Below are positions 34,405 through 42,358 of a DNA stretch of 64,000 nucleotides, piece after piece. The position numbers and the translations under genes were made by a program. A model generated the notes under the pieces. It did not search any database and had not been told where the DNA came from. It saw only the letters and a list, made by a program, of their open reading frames with translations. Numbering within the stretch: position 1 is the stretch's first letter; each line of letters opens with the position of its first letter. The stretch lies in assembly GCF_001282115.1 (NCBI RefSeq), contig NZ_LJBR01000037.1, positions 16,539 through 80,538 of the forward strand, in the 5' to 3' direction. The stretch is from Streptomyces sp. NRRL B-24085 (GTDB lineage: Bacteria; Actinomycetota; Actinomycetes; Streptomycetales; Streptomycetaceae).

Positions 34405-34789
34405 AGCAGCCATCGAAGCGCCGCTCCGGCCTGACCGCCTCCCAGCCCGGCAGGCGGGTGATCTGCGACAGATCTCGATCCCCGTCGGGCGGCCGGTACG
34501 CCAACCCAGGGTGGTGATGTCGATGGTGCGTGCCTTGCGCGGCGAGCCCGGACCGATGGCCACACGGCGACGAGTTCTCCGGCATCGGAGGATGGGCGCC
34601 CATGCCGAGACCAACGCTGCACGGTGGGCAGTGACTGGGCATGGGCGGCAGGTCTTGCCGCGTCCATTCGAGAGGATCAGGCAAGAGGCGAAGAGGATCA
34701 TTCTTTTGCGCGGGCCTGGCACGGCGGTCTCCTGGAAGAGACACATTCCCCCGGATTTTAACTGATCCTCAAGGCCCAGGAGGCACAGC
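34405..34789. other. Gap with a small nitroreductase-like remnant
   Basis: On the minus strand about 34440-34550, KARTIDITTLGWRTGRPTGI EI resembles the start of F420-dependent DDN-type nitroreductases (RTIDLTTxGRRTGxPRRIEI). Nothing else of that gene remains. The right end holds the CCAGGAGG ribosome site of the SDR. Confidence 0.4.
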
Positions 34790-35548
34790 ATGAAGGTAGC
34801 CGTCGTGACCGGCGCAAGCTCCGGCATCGGTCAGAGCGCCGCCCTGCAGATCGCCCGGCGCGGTTCCGGCGTCATCCTCACCTACAGCTCCAACGAACAG
34901 GGCGCAAAGGACACCGTCGCCCGGATCGAGCAGCACGGCGGCACTGCCGCGGCACTGCACCTGGACCTCGCCGACACGGCGGGATTCACCGTCTTCCGGG
35001 AGACCGTTGCCGAGGTGCTGCGCGAGACCTTCCAGCGGACCTCCTTCGACCACTTGGTCAACAACGCCGGATTCGCCGGCATGGCGATGATCGAGGACAC
35101 CCGCGAGGAGGAATTCGACCGACTCACGAGCGGCCTGTTCAAGGGCCCCTTCTTCCTCACGCAGGCCCTGCTGCCGCTCATCGTCGACGGCGGCGCCATC
35201 GTAAACGTGACCAGCAACTCCATGCTGCCCCACGTGACCGCGCCGGGATACTCCGTCTACGCGGCGCTCAAGGGCGCCGTAGCGGTGCTCACCCGCTACA
35301 TGGCCAAGGAGTTCGGCCCCCGCGGCATACGCGTGAACTCGGTCGCACCGGGAGCCACCGTCACCCGCTTCGCCGACGACGCGTTCGGCAAGAACCCCGA
35401 GATCATCCCGGAACTGGCAAAGACCTTCACTCTCGGCCGCGTCGGCGAGCCCGACGACATCGGCATGGTCATCGCCATGCTGGTCTCCGAGGAAGGCCGG
35501 TGGATCACCGCCCAGGACATCGAAGTCTCCGGAGGCCAGAACCTCTGA
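34790..35548 (+). CDS. SDR-family oxidoreductase
   Basis: 252 residues. VVTGASSGIGQSAA (residues 5-18) for cofactor, LVNNAGFAGM in the middle, Ser in VNVTSNSML, and YSVYAALKGA giving Tyr and Lys of the catalytic motif. C-terminal ITAQDIEVSGGQNL is normal. CCAGGAGG ribosome site 7 bases upstream of ATG. Followed on the same strand by an AraC-family regulator at 35740. Substrate not inferable; NAD(P)-dependent reduction of a ketone is the family default. Confidence 0.93.
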   Translation: MKVAVVTGASSGIGQSAALQIARRGSGVILTYSSNEQGAKDTVARIEQHGGTAAALHLDLADTAGFTVFRETVAEVLRETFQRTSFDHLVNNAGFAGMAMIEDTREEEFDRLTSGLFKGPFFLTQALLPLIVDGGAIVNVTSNSMLPHVTAPGYSVYAALKGAVAVLTRYMAKEFGPRGIRVNSVAPGATVTRFADDAFGKNPEIIPELAKTFTLGRVGEPDDIGMVIAMLVSEEGRWITAQDIEVSGGQNL

Positions 35549-35739
35549 AACGCTCCTGCTGCGAACTTGAGCCGCGCCAAGAGCTCTCCGCCCAGCCACG
35601 GCTCACTCCGCGACGGGCCGAGACACCAGCCACCGGATCCGGTCGCGGGGGGACGACCGAACACTCACGGAGTCACCCGTGCATGCCCGATCCTGCCCAG
35701 CAAGCCTTCCGGTCTGGAGGTTTGTGCAAGGATCGATTC

Positions 35740-36639
35740 ATGTCTGCCCTGGATGAAATGCGTGAGCTACTCGACCGGCACGCGCGGCCCGACATGAGCA
35801 CGGCGATCGACGGCATCCAAGTCTGCAGATTCCTCCCTCCCCACACGTCGGCAACCGGGATGTCCGGGACCGTGCTCGCAGTCATCGCCCAGGGCGGCAA
35901 ACGTCTCGCCCTGGGCGAACGCCTTTACGAGTACCGGCCCGGCGAGTACCTGATCACCTCCGCCGACCTCCCCGTCACCGGCCATGTCCTGGACACCGGA
36001 CAGTCCACCCTCGGCTTCGGCATGACCATCTCCCCCTCAGCCCTTGCCGACCTCCTGATGGAAGCCGACCCCCGGGACCTGCCGGCCACCCCACGCACCA
36101 CAACGCCCGGCATCGCCGTCTCCACAGCTTCCCCCTCACTGCTGGACGCCATCGTGCGGCTGCTGCGGCTGCTGGACCAGCCCGCGGACCGCAAGATCCT
36201 CGCTCCCATGGTCAAGCGGGAAATCCTGTGGCATCTGCTGCGTGGGGAACAAGGAGCCGCTCTCCGCCAGCTCGGTCTCGCCGACAGCGCACTGGCCCAC
36301 ATCAACCGCGCCGTGCGTGAGATCCGGGAGAACTATGCCACCGCCTTCCGGGTCGAGGACCTGGCGGACATCGCCGGCATGAGCGTTTCCGCCTTCCACC
36401 GCAACTTCCAGACCGTCACAGGGATGAGCCCCATCCAGTTCCAAAAGCGCATCCGCCTGCAAGAAGCCAGGCTCCTGCTCGCCGGCCGCCCCTCGGACAT
36501 CACCGGTGTGGGCCTCAGCGTCGGCTATGACAGCCCATCCCAGTTCAGCCGCGAATACCGTCGCATGTTCGGCACACCGCCCAGCAAGGACACCCAACTA
36601 CGCACTCCGCCGGCAGAACGCACCACTGCCCTGCCCTGA
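35740..36639 (+). CDS. AraC-family transcriptional regulator
   Basis: 299 residues from ATG 35740 with AAGGA upstream; the frame extends further 5' but without conserved sequence. 15-170 is the AraC_N-type cupin-like sensing domain (YEYRPGEYLITSADLPVTGH), and 190-290 holds the double HTH (FRVEDLADIAGMSVSAFHRN, then ITGVGLSVGYDSPSQFSREY RRMFG). Such regulators usually activate a neighbouring oxidoreductase in response to a small ligand; the SDR just upstream is the obvious target. Confidence 0.92.
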   Translation: MSALDEMRELLDRHARPDMSTAIDGIQVCRFLPPHTSATGMSGTVLAVIAQGGKRLALGERLYEYRPGEYLITSADLPVTGHVLDTGQSTLGFGMTISPSALADLLMEADPRDLPATPRTTTPGIAVSTASPSLLDAIVRLLRLLDQPADRKILAPMVKREILWHLLRGEQGAALRQLGLADSALAHINRAVREIRENYATAFRVEDLADIAGMSVSAFHRNFQTVTGMSPIQFQKRIRLQEARLLLAGRPSDITGVGLSVGYDSPSQFSREYRRMFGTPPSKDTQLRTPPAERTTALP

Positions 36640-36989
36640 GAGCAGCGCCCGCGCCACCACCTCCACGACCTGACGAGCGAGTCCCTGAACAGGGTGAGGC
36701 GTCGCGCCGGGCAGGTGCCATGAGCCGCTTGCGGCGATCACGGTTGGTCGAACCCGTCCAGGCGCTACCAGGCGTGGGAAGCGGGTCGACTCCCGTGCGG
36801 GCGTCTCCGCCATCGCATGGCCGCCGAGGCGTTCGGCCCTCACGAGGTACGACCAGTCAGAATCGTCCGGGGCCATCGGGTGAGACTTGTCAGCCGGGGC
36901 AGCCAGATGGTGGGCGGCGGCTTCCCTGCCGCGTCAGAGCCTGGCGGTCCGCCCGCTCCGACGCGGTGGCCACTCCCGGACCAGGGACG
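36640..36989. other. 350-base gap between convergent genes
   Basis: No gene supported on either strand; no perfect hairpin recognised. Confidence 0.45.
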
Positions 36990-37886
36990 TCAGCTCGTCG
37001 TACGCGTGGTGAGCAGGTCGGTGAAGCCGATGCGCTCGTAGAAGTCGGCGCGGATCCGGTCCGCGACGTCGCTGACAGCTTCGGAGCCGTCGTCGGCCGG
37101 GTCGATGGTGGTCCTGAAGGGCCTGCTGCCCTTGGGCGTGTCGACGACGGTGACGATCGCCCGGGCCACCTCCCGCACGTCGGCGTCCGGCGGCGAGAGC
37201 GCCGCCAGGCGCTTGCCCACGTCCTCCATCAGACCGGCGTAGTGGACCTCGTACGCCTCCGCGGTGGCAGTGTCCTCGGGGTGCATGGCGTGGGCGAAGT
37301 GGTTGGTGCCGGAGGTGAACGAACCCGGGACGATGATCGCGCTGTCGATGCCGAAGCGGGAGAGCTCGACCGCGTAGCTCTTGGCGAGATGGTCCATGGC
37401 GCCCTTGGCGGCGAAGTAGGGCCCGAGGTACGGCGGCGTGCCGCCGTAGGTGCTGGAGGAACCGACCCACACCAGCAGACCGTCCCGGCGCCGGCGCATC
37501 TGCGGCAGCACCGCGCGGTTGACCCGCTGGGTGGAGACCACATTGGTGTCGTAGATCTGGGCTATCTGCTCGGGCGTGAAGGACTCCGCAGGTCCGAGCA
37601 CCATGTGGCCGACGTTGTGGACCACGACGTCTATGTCGCCGGCCTCGGAAGAGACGGTGGCGACCGCGGCGTCGACGGAGTCCTGGCGGGAGACGTCGAG
37701 CTCGACCGTGCGCAATTGGACGCCGTGCTCATCGGCATAGGCCCTGGCGTCGGCCACGGCCGGGGCGTTGCGCCCGGTGGTGTGGCGTATGCCGGCGTAG
37801 ACGGTGTGCCCGGCGTCAGCGAGGGCGCGGGCGGTCAGCGCGCCGAAGCCGCTGGAGGCGCCGGTGACGAGGATGACGTACGGCAT
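36990..37886 (-). CDS. SDR-family oxidoreductase (long form)
   Basis: 298 residues, longer than classical SDRs because of a C-terminal extension. ILVTGASSGFGALTARALAD is the cofactor site, VHNVGHMVLG replaces the NNAG region, Ser lies in VWVGSSSTYGG, and YFAAKGAMDHLAK gives Tyr and Lys. The C-terminus (ADRIRADFYERIGFTDLL) is unusual for reductases but typical of the subgroup acting on larger substrates. It lies 69 bases after the zinc dehydrogenase on the same strand; both are divergent from a LysR gene. Confidence 0.92.
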   Translation of the reverse strand: MPYVILVTGASSGFGALTARALADAGHTVYAGIRHTTGRNAPAVADARAYADEHGVQLRTVELDVSRQDSVDAAVATVSSEAGDIDVVVHNVGHMVLGPAESFTPEQIAQIYDTNVVSTQRVNRAVLPQMRRRRDGLLVWVGSSSTYGGTPPYLGPYFAAKGAMDHLAKSYAVELSRFGIDSAIIVPGSFTSGTNHFAHAMHPEDTATAEAYEVHYAGLMEDVGKRLAALSPPDADVREVARAIVTVVDTPKGSRPFRTTIDPADDGSEAVSDVADRIRADFYERIGFTDLLTTRTTS

Positions 37887-37955
37887 CGCGTTCTCCCTGG
37901 AACGAGTGACGGAAAGCGGGGACGAGAGGGTGGGGCGGAACGGGAGACGTGGGCC

Positions 37956-38978
37956 TCAGCCGAAGACGATGACACTGCGGCCGTGCGCGGTGCCGGCGGC
38001 CATCGCGTCGAGCGCGGCCGGGGCGTCGTCGAGGGTGATCGGCGTGACGTCGGGCAGGATGCCGTGCGCCGCGGAGAACCGGAGGGTGTCGCGCAGGTCG
38101 TGCGGAGAGCCGGAGGGGTTCGCCGCGACGTGCAGCCGGTTGAGGACCATGGGCTGTGTGGGCAGGACCAGCGGCTGCGATCCGTAGCCGCACAGCATCA
38201 GCATGCCGTCGGGAGCGAGGCCGCCAAGGGTGGCCGCCGCCGCGTCGGTCGACGGGGCCGCGTTCAGGATCAGGTCCGCACCGCCGTCCCAGGTCTTCAG
38301 GGCCTCGGCCGGATCGGTCTCGGACGTGGCGACGTAGCGTTCGGCGCCGAGGCTCTTCGCCTGCTCCTCACCGCGCGGCGAGCGGCCGACCACTGCGACC
38401 CGGGCGCCCATGGCGACGGCGTACCGGATCGCGAGCGCGCCGATGCCGCCCGCACCGATGACCGCGATGCGCGCGCCGGGCCTGGCACCGCCCTGACGCA
38501 GTCCGTTGAAGGCGGTGATGCCGGCGCACATCAGCGGCGCGCCGCTGACGGGGTCGAGTCCGGCCGGCAGCGGCGTGACGTAGCCGGCCTTGAGCAGTAC
38601 GTACTCGGCGTAGCCGCCGTCGGCCACGACCCCGGTGATCCGCTTGCGCGGGCAGAGGATCTGGTCGCCGCGCACGCAGTAGTCGCAGTGGCCGCAGGAG
38701 TCGTAGAGAAACTGTGCTCCTACGGCGGCGCCCACCTCAGGGAAGGTCACGCCCTCCCCCACGGCCGTCACCACACCGGTGATCTCGTGGCCGGGCACCA
38801 CGGGGAAGTGGGCAAAGGGGTAGTGGCCGCGGAGCAGGTTCAGGTCCGAGAAGCAGACGCCACAGGCGGTCACCTTGACAAGGACCTCGCCAGCACCGGG
38901 CTCGGGTACGTCCAGGTCGGTGAGGGTCAGCGGGGTGTCCACCCCGGTGGCAACGGCAGCACGCATAGAGAGCTCCAA
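37956..38978 (-). CDS. Zinc-dependent alcohol dehydrogenase
   Basis: 340 residues of the MDR superfamily. Catalytic zinc ligands in ACGVCFSDLN (Cys) and PGHE (His-Glu), the structural zinc lobe CGHCDYCVRGDQILC, and the Rossmann motif VIGAGGIGALAIRYAVAMGA. LNRLHVAANPSGS near the C-terminus is typical of the NAD(P)-alcohol dehydrogenases related to AdhP. Start at 38978 (an alternative ATG lies 12 bases inside). Divergent from the LysR gene at 39189, with a dyad at 39134-39153 between them. Likely substrate is a primary alcohol or aldehyde; unproven. Confidence 0.93.
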   Translation of the reverse strand: MELSMRAAVATGVDTPLTLTDLDVPEPGAGEVLVKVTACGVCFSDLNLLRGHYPFAHFPVVPGHEITGVVTAVGEGVTFPEVGAAVGAQFLYDSCGHCDYCVRGDQILCPRKRITGVVADGGYAEYVLLKAGYVTPLPAGLDPVSGAPLMCAGITAFNGLRQGGARPGARIAVIGAGGIGALAIRYAVAMGARVAVVGRSPRGEEQAKSLGAERYVATSETDPAEALKTWDGGADLILNAAPSTDAAAATLGGLAPDGMLMLCGYGSQPLVLPTQPMVLNRLHVAANPSGSPHDLRDTLRFSAAHGILPDVTPITLDDAPAALDAMAAGTAHGRSVIVFG

Positions 38979-39133
38979 GGGTGCGGGGGCGCGCAGCGAG
39001 CGGTGCCGACAGTCGTACCGGGCGCTCCGGGGACGGACGGCTCATAGACTGCTGAGAAAGGTGTTCGCTGCGGGGCCGTGTCTGTGGTACGTCCTTCGAG
39101 TCTGTGCCGCGGTCGCAGCCGGGTCCAATGCCT

Positions 39134-39153
39134 CTTATGAGGCCTTTGATAAG
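39134..39153. promoter_or_regulatory. Candidate LysR binding dyad
   Basis: CTTAT (39134-39138) and ATAAG (39149-39153) with a 10-base spacer, further flanked by TGCCT on the left and AGGCA on the right, in the divergent gap between the alcohol dehydrogenase and the LysR gene. Shape and position fit a LysR activator site. Confidence 0.5.
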
Positions 39154-39188
39154 CGCAAGGCATCGACGCAGGGAGACGGACGGGTGGC

Positions 39189-40085
39189 ATGAGAAGCGGG
39201 CCGGCAGATCTGGACCTGCGAAGACTCCGCTATTTCGTGGCGGTGGCCGAGCGACTGCACTTCGGGCAGGCGGCGCTCGCGCTGCACGTCACCCAGCCCG
39301 CGCTGTCGCGCCAGATCCAGCACCTGGAGCACGACCTCGGCGCCCCGCTGCTCATCCGCAACAGCCGGGACGTGGTCCTGACTCCCGCGGGCCGGCAGTT
39401 GCTGCACGACGCCAAGGACCTGTTGGCGTCCGCGGAAGCGGTCCAGGACCGGGTGCGCAAGATCGGGGCCGACGTGCACTCCCTGAAGGTGGGCTTCATG
39501 CTCGGCACGGACGCGGCCACCGCGCTGCACGGGTTCTCGGCCCGGCACCCGGAGGTGATCATCGAACTGATCCGGCTGCGCTGGTGGACCCAGACACGGG
39601 CGATCCTCGACGGTGACGTCGACATCGGCTTCGTGCGACTGCCGCTCGTCTCGGACCGGCTGAGTGTCTTGCCGCTCTACCAGGAGCATCTGAGCGTGGT
39701 GCTTCCCGCCGGACACCCCCTTGCCCTCCATGACTCGTTGCACCTCGCCTCAGTGCGGGACGAACCGCTGCTGCAGTACGCCGACGCGGAGCCGGGCTGG
39801 TCGGCCGTCTGGAACGGTGACCCGCGCCCCGACGGCACCACGGCCTTGCCCGGCCCGTGCTTTCACGACATGGAAGAACTCATGATGTACGTCAGCGCCG
39901 GACGCGGTGTCGCGCTGGTGCCGAGACCGGTCGCGGCCGTCTTCCCGCGACCGGACATCGTCCATGTCCCCGTGGCCGACGTCCCGGGCGGCCAGGTGGC
40001 CCTCGCCTGGGACGACACCCGGTGCACGCCTTTGGTCGCAGGCTTCGTGGAGGCGGCGAGGAGCTCGCTGCTGCTTGCCGAGTAG
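39189..40085 (+). CDS. LysR-family transcriptional regulator
   Basis: 298 residues. HTH at about 10-55 (LRRLRYFVAVAERLHFGQAA, then LHVTQPALSRQIQHLEHDLG), followed by a periplasmic-binding-like ligand domain with VGFMLGTDAATALHGFSARH and GDVDIGFVRLPLVSDRL. The PxLSRQIQ recognition helix is classical. ATG 39189 follows a modest GGGTGG site. Divergent from the zinc dehydrogenase-SDR operon, which it probably regulates; effector unknown. Confidence 0.93.
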   Translation: MRSGPADLDLRRLRYFVAVAERLHFGQAALALHVTQPALSRQIQHLEHDLGAPLLIRNSRDVVLTPAGRQLLHDAKDLLASAEAVQDRVRKIGADVHSLKVGFMLGTDAATALHGFSARHPEVIIELIRLRWWTQTRAILDGDVDIGFVRLPLVSDRLSVLPLYQEHLSVVLPAGHPLALHDSLHLASVRDEPLLQYADAEPGWSAVWNGDPRPDGTTALPGPCFHDMEELMMYVSAGRGVALVPRPVAAVFPRPDIVHVPVADVPGGQVALAWDDTRCTPLVAGFVEAARSSLLLAE

Positions 40086-40729
40086 GCCGTTTCGTCTGGA
40101 TCAAGGAGTGGGGGCCAGATGGATCGACAAGGAAGGCGCGTCGGACTGCTGGTTGATCTCGCACCAGTCGCCCACAATCTTGTGGCTGGCATCGAGCCTG
40201 GCAAGGAAGTCAACTGATCCGAAGTCGGCACTGCCGCTCGCGTCGATCGCAGGCTTGTTGACGCTCTGGCCCGTCCAGTGCAGGTCACGTACGGACGAGA
40301 AGACGAGCGTGGCGGGTCGCAAGCAGCTACTGACGTTTGCAAGGCACGCAGTTGTTGATGGCCGCTCCCCTGCGGACTCCTGCGATTCTCCGAGGGCCCG
40401 CTGTGCACAGCGGGCCCTCGGACGTGCGATCTTGCCGGTGCACCGTCGCTGGGGTGCTGCGGCACGAAGTTGGCCGTGGCGTTGCGGCCTGGTCAGAACT
40501 GTCGGTGTATCAGGACGACCTCTATCTCTAGAGAGCTTCGTGAACAGCTGCCGTTATCGTCCCCCAGCAGCTCAGATGCCACCGGGTGCCAGGACCCACA
40601 ACCTGGCAGGCTGGTTCGCAGTGCCGCGCAGCCAGCGCGCACCTTCTCCAGGCAGGTGGGCCTCCCCGCTCGCAGGCCCGCCCTCAGCCCTGCGGTGGTG
40701 GAGCGGCCCCCCTCGCACGACTCCTGTCC
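40086..40729. other. 644-base gap with a SnoaL-like remnant and a terminator palindrome
   Basis: On the minus strand 40101-40322 reads ATLVFSSVRDLHWTGQSVNK and FLARLDASHKIVGDWCEIN, plausibly the tail of an NTF2-fold protein lacking its start. The palindrome is listed separately. Confidence 0.4.
40390..40421. terminator. Perfect 32-bp palindrome, probable bidirectional terminator
   Basis: Arms 40390-40405 and 40406-40421 are exact complements (CCGAGGGCCCGCTGTG). GC-rich and without spacer; it forms a stable hairpin with a small loop. It lies between the LysR gene and the convergent TetR gene, so it likely ends transcription from both sides or belonged to the lost gene in this gap. Confidence 0.7.
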
Positions 40730-41302
40730 TCACGGGCGGACCGTGAGGCCGTCCAGGGTGAGGTCGAGCAGGCGCTCCGCTTGCTGTCGGTGTTCAGCAC
40801 CCGCCGAAGTGAGGGCGATACCTTCCAGGGCAGCGCCGATGTCGGTGGGCTGGATATCAGTGCGGATCGCCCCCGCGGCCGTGCAGGCGTCCATGAGTGA
40901 GGTGATGGCCGCCTGGATCATTTCCCGGCTGTTCCCATAAGGATTGCTTCCCGTGGCGGCGATGGCGCGCAGGGCGTCGATCATGCCGTACTTGGCGGTG
41001 ACGTAGTCCAGGAACAGGCGTGTCCACGCGCGCAGGGCCTCTGCTGGCGGCTTCTGCGCAAGTAGGACCGGGGCTGCATCGCACAGGTGGGCCACCTCGT
41101 TGCGGTAGACCGCCTCGATCAGGGTCTCCCGGGTGGGGAAGTTGCGGTACAGGGTCGCGCTGCCCACGCCTGCCTCCTTAGCGATGCGTTCCAGGTGCGC
41201 ATCCAGCCCCTCCGTCGTGAAGACGCGTACAGCGGCCGTAAGGATCTTCTCCCTGTTACGCCGTGCGTCAGCCCGCAGCGGCCGAAGCGTTCCGTCAGTC
41301 AT
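40730..41302 (-). CDS. TetR/AcrR-family transcriptional regulator
   Basis: 190 residues from ATG 41302; the in-frame extension upstream is not family-like and runs into the operator region. HTH: RRNREKILTAAVRVFTTEGL followed by LERIAKEAGVGSATLYRNFP. The C-terminal ligand domain begins TRETLIEAVYRNEVAHLCDA and includes GSNPYGNSREMIQAAITSLM, as in the SCO1712-like C-terminal domain group. Divergent from the SDR at 41448 with a palindrome between; likely a repressor of that SDR. Confidence 0.92.
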   Translation of the reverse strand: MTDGTLRPLRADARRNREKILTAAVRVFTTEGLDAHLERIAKEAGVGSATLYRNFPTRETLIEAVYRNEVAHLCDAAPVLLAQKPPAEALRAWTRLFLDYVTAKYGMIDALRAIAATGSNPYGNSREMIQAAITSLMDACTAAGAIRTDIQPTDIGAALEGIALTSAGAEHRQQAERLLDLTLDGLTVRP

Positions 41303-41355
41303 CAGTGCTCGCCATCCCCTCTTCGAAGTCCTCCGGACTTGATAACCGGATACGC

Positions 41356-41382
41356 CCCCACTTAGGATCGAGCTAACTGGGG
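41356..41382. promoter_or_regulatory. Candidate TetR operator
   Basis: CCCCACTTAG (41356-41365) and CTAACTGGGG (41373-41382), 9 of 10 complementary, spacer of 7, between the TetR and SDR starts (54 bases from the first, 65 from the second). Size and symmetry fit a dimeric TetR site. Confidence 0.6.
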
Positions 41383-41447
41383 AAACCTCCGGTTTCACTG
41401 TAGGTCACTGCACTGACCTGCGTGCTCCCCAAGAAAGGAAGCCGATC

Positions 41448-42185
41448 ATGTCGGGCATCCAGGGCAAAGTCATCGCGATCACAGGTGCCAGCAGCGGTAT
41501 CGGTGAGGTGACCGCGGCCTACCTCGCCGAAAAGGGCGCCCAACTCGTGCTCGGAGCCCGGCGCGAGGACCGACTGAATGCCGTCGTGGACGGCATCACG
41601 GCGAAGGGGGGCACGGCCACCGGCGTCGTCGTCGACGTCACGCGCCGCGAAGACCTCCAGCGCCTGACGGACACGGCTCTCACCCAGTACGGTCGACTCG
41701 ACGTCCTCGTCTCCAACGCGGGCACGATGGCCGTCTCGCCGTTCGACGACCTGCGCCAGGACGACTGGGACGCCATGGTCTCCACCCACATCACCGGCCT
41801 GCTCAACGGCATCGGGGCTGCTCTGCCCATCTTCCGCCGGCAGCGCTTCGGTCAGTTCGTCAACGTCGGCTCCACTGCGGCCTACGTCGTCATACCTCCC
41901 CAGACGGTCTACGCGGCCACCAAAACGGCGGTAAAGGTGCTTACCGAGGGCCTACGCCAGGAGTCGGGCCCCCACCTGCGCGTCACCCTCATCTCACCCG
42001 GCTTCACCAATACCGAAGGCATCGGCAAGGGAGCCAGCCCTGAAGCCGCAGCCGCGATGATCCAGCAGCGGGACGAGATCGCCATGCCTCCCTCGGCAAT
42101 TGCCTCCGCCATCGGCTACGCCATCGAACAACCCGACGGCGTCGATGTCGGCGAGATCGTCGTCCGCCCCACCGCGCAAGCCTGA
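41448..42185 (+). CDS. SDR-family oxidoreductase
   Basis: 245 residues. AITGASSGIGEVTAAYLAEK for the cofactor, LVSNAGTMAV in place of NNAG, Ser in NVGSTAAYVV, and YAATKTAVKVLTEGLR for Tyr/Lys. The C-terminal segment GYAIEQPDGVDVGEIVVRPT is characteristic of the YdfG/clavaldehyde-type SDR branch. AAGAAAGGAAG ribosome region ahead of ATG. Divergent from and probably repressed by the TetR gene. Substrate unknown. Confidence 0.93.
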   Translation: MSGIQGKVIAITGASSGIGEVTAAYLAEKGAQLVLGARREDRLNAVVDGITAKGGTATGVVVDVTRREDLQRLTDTALTQYGRLDVLVSNAGTMAVSPFDDLRQDDWDAMVSTHITGLLNGIGAALPIFRRQRFGQFVNVGSTAAYVVIPPQTVYAATKTAVKVLTEGLRQESGPHLRVTLISPGFTNTEGIGKGASPEAAAAMIQQRDEIAMPPSAIASAIGYAIEQPDGVDVGEIVVRPTAQA

Positions 42186-42358
42186 TAGCAGCGAGTCGGG
42201 CTAATGGGGCGCGGAGCTGGCCCTGTTGCAGGTCAACGTCGGAACGGCGGTTTCCGCCATAGCGGTGGTTTGCCGACCTGGCCGCCGTTCTGACCGATGC
42301 GCCACTAGGACACTGGCACGGGGCGGCCGGGGCGCCGCCGAGGAGGGCGGGAGAGCGC

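Noticed and set aside
36720..39047. 775-codon plus frame across the SDR and alcohol dehydrogenase genes
   Set aside because: Antisense to two genes with complete catalytic motifs.
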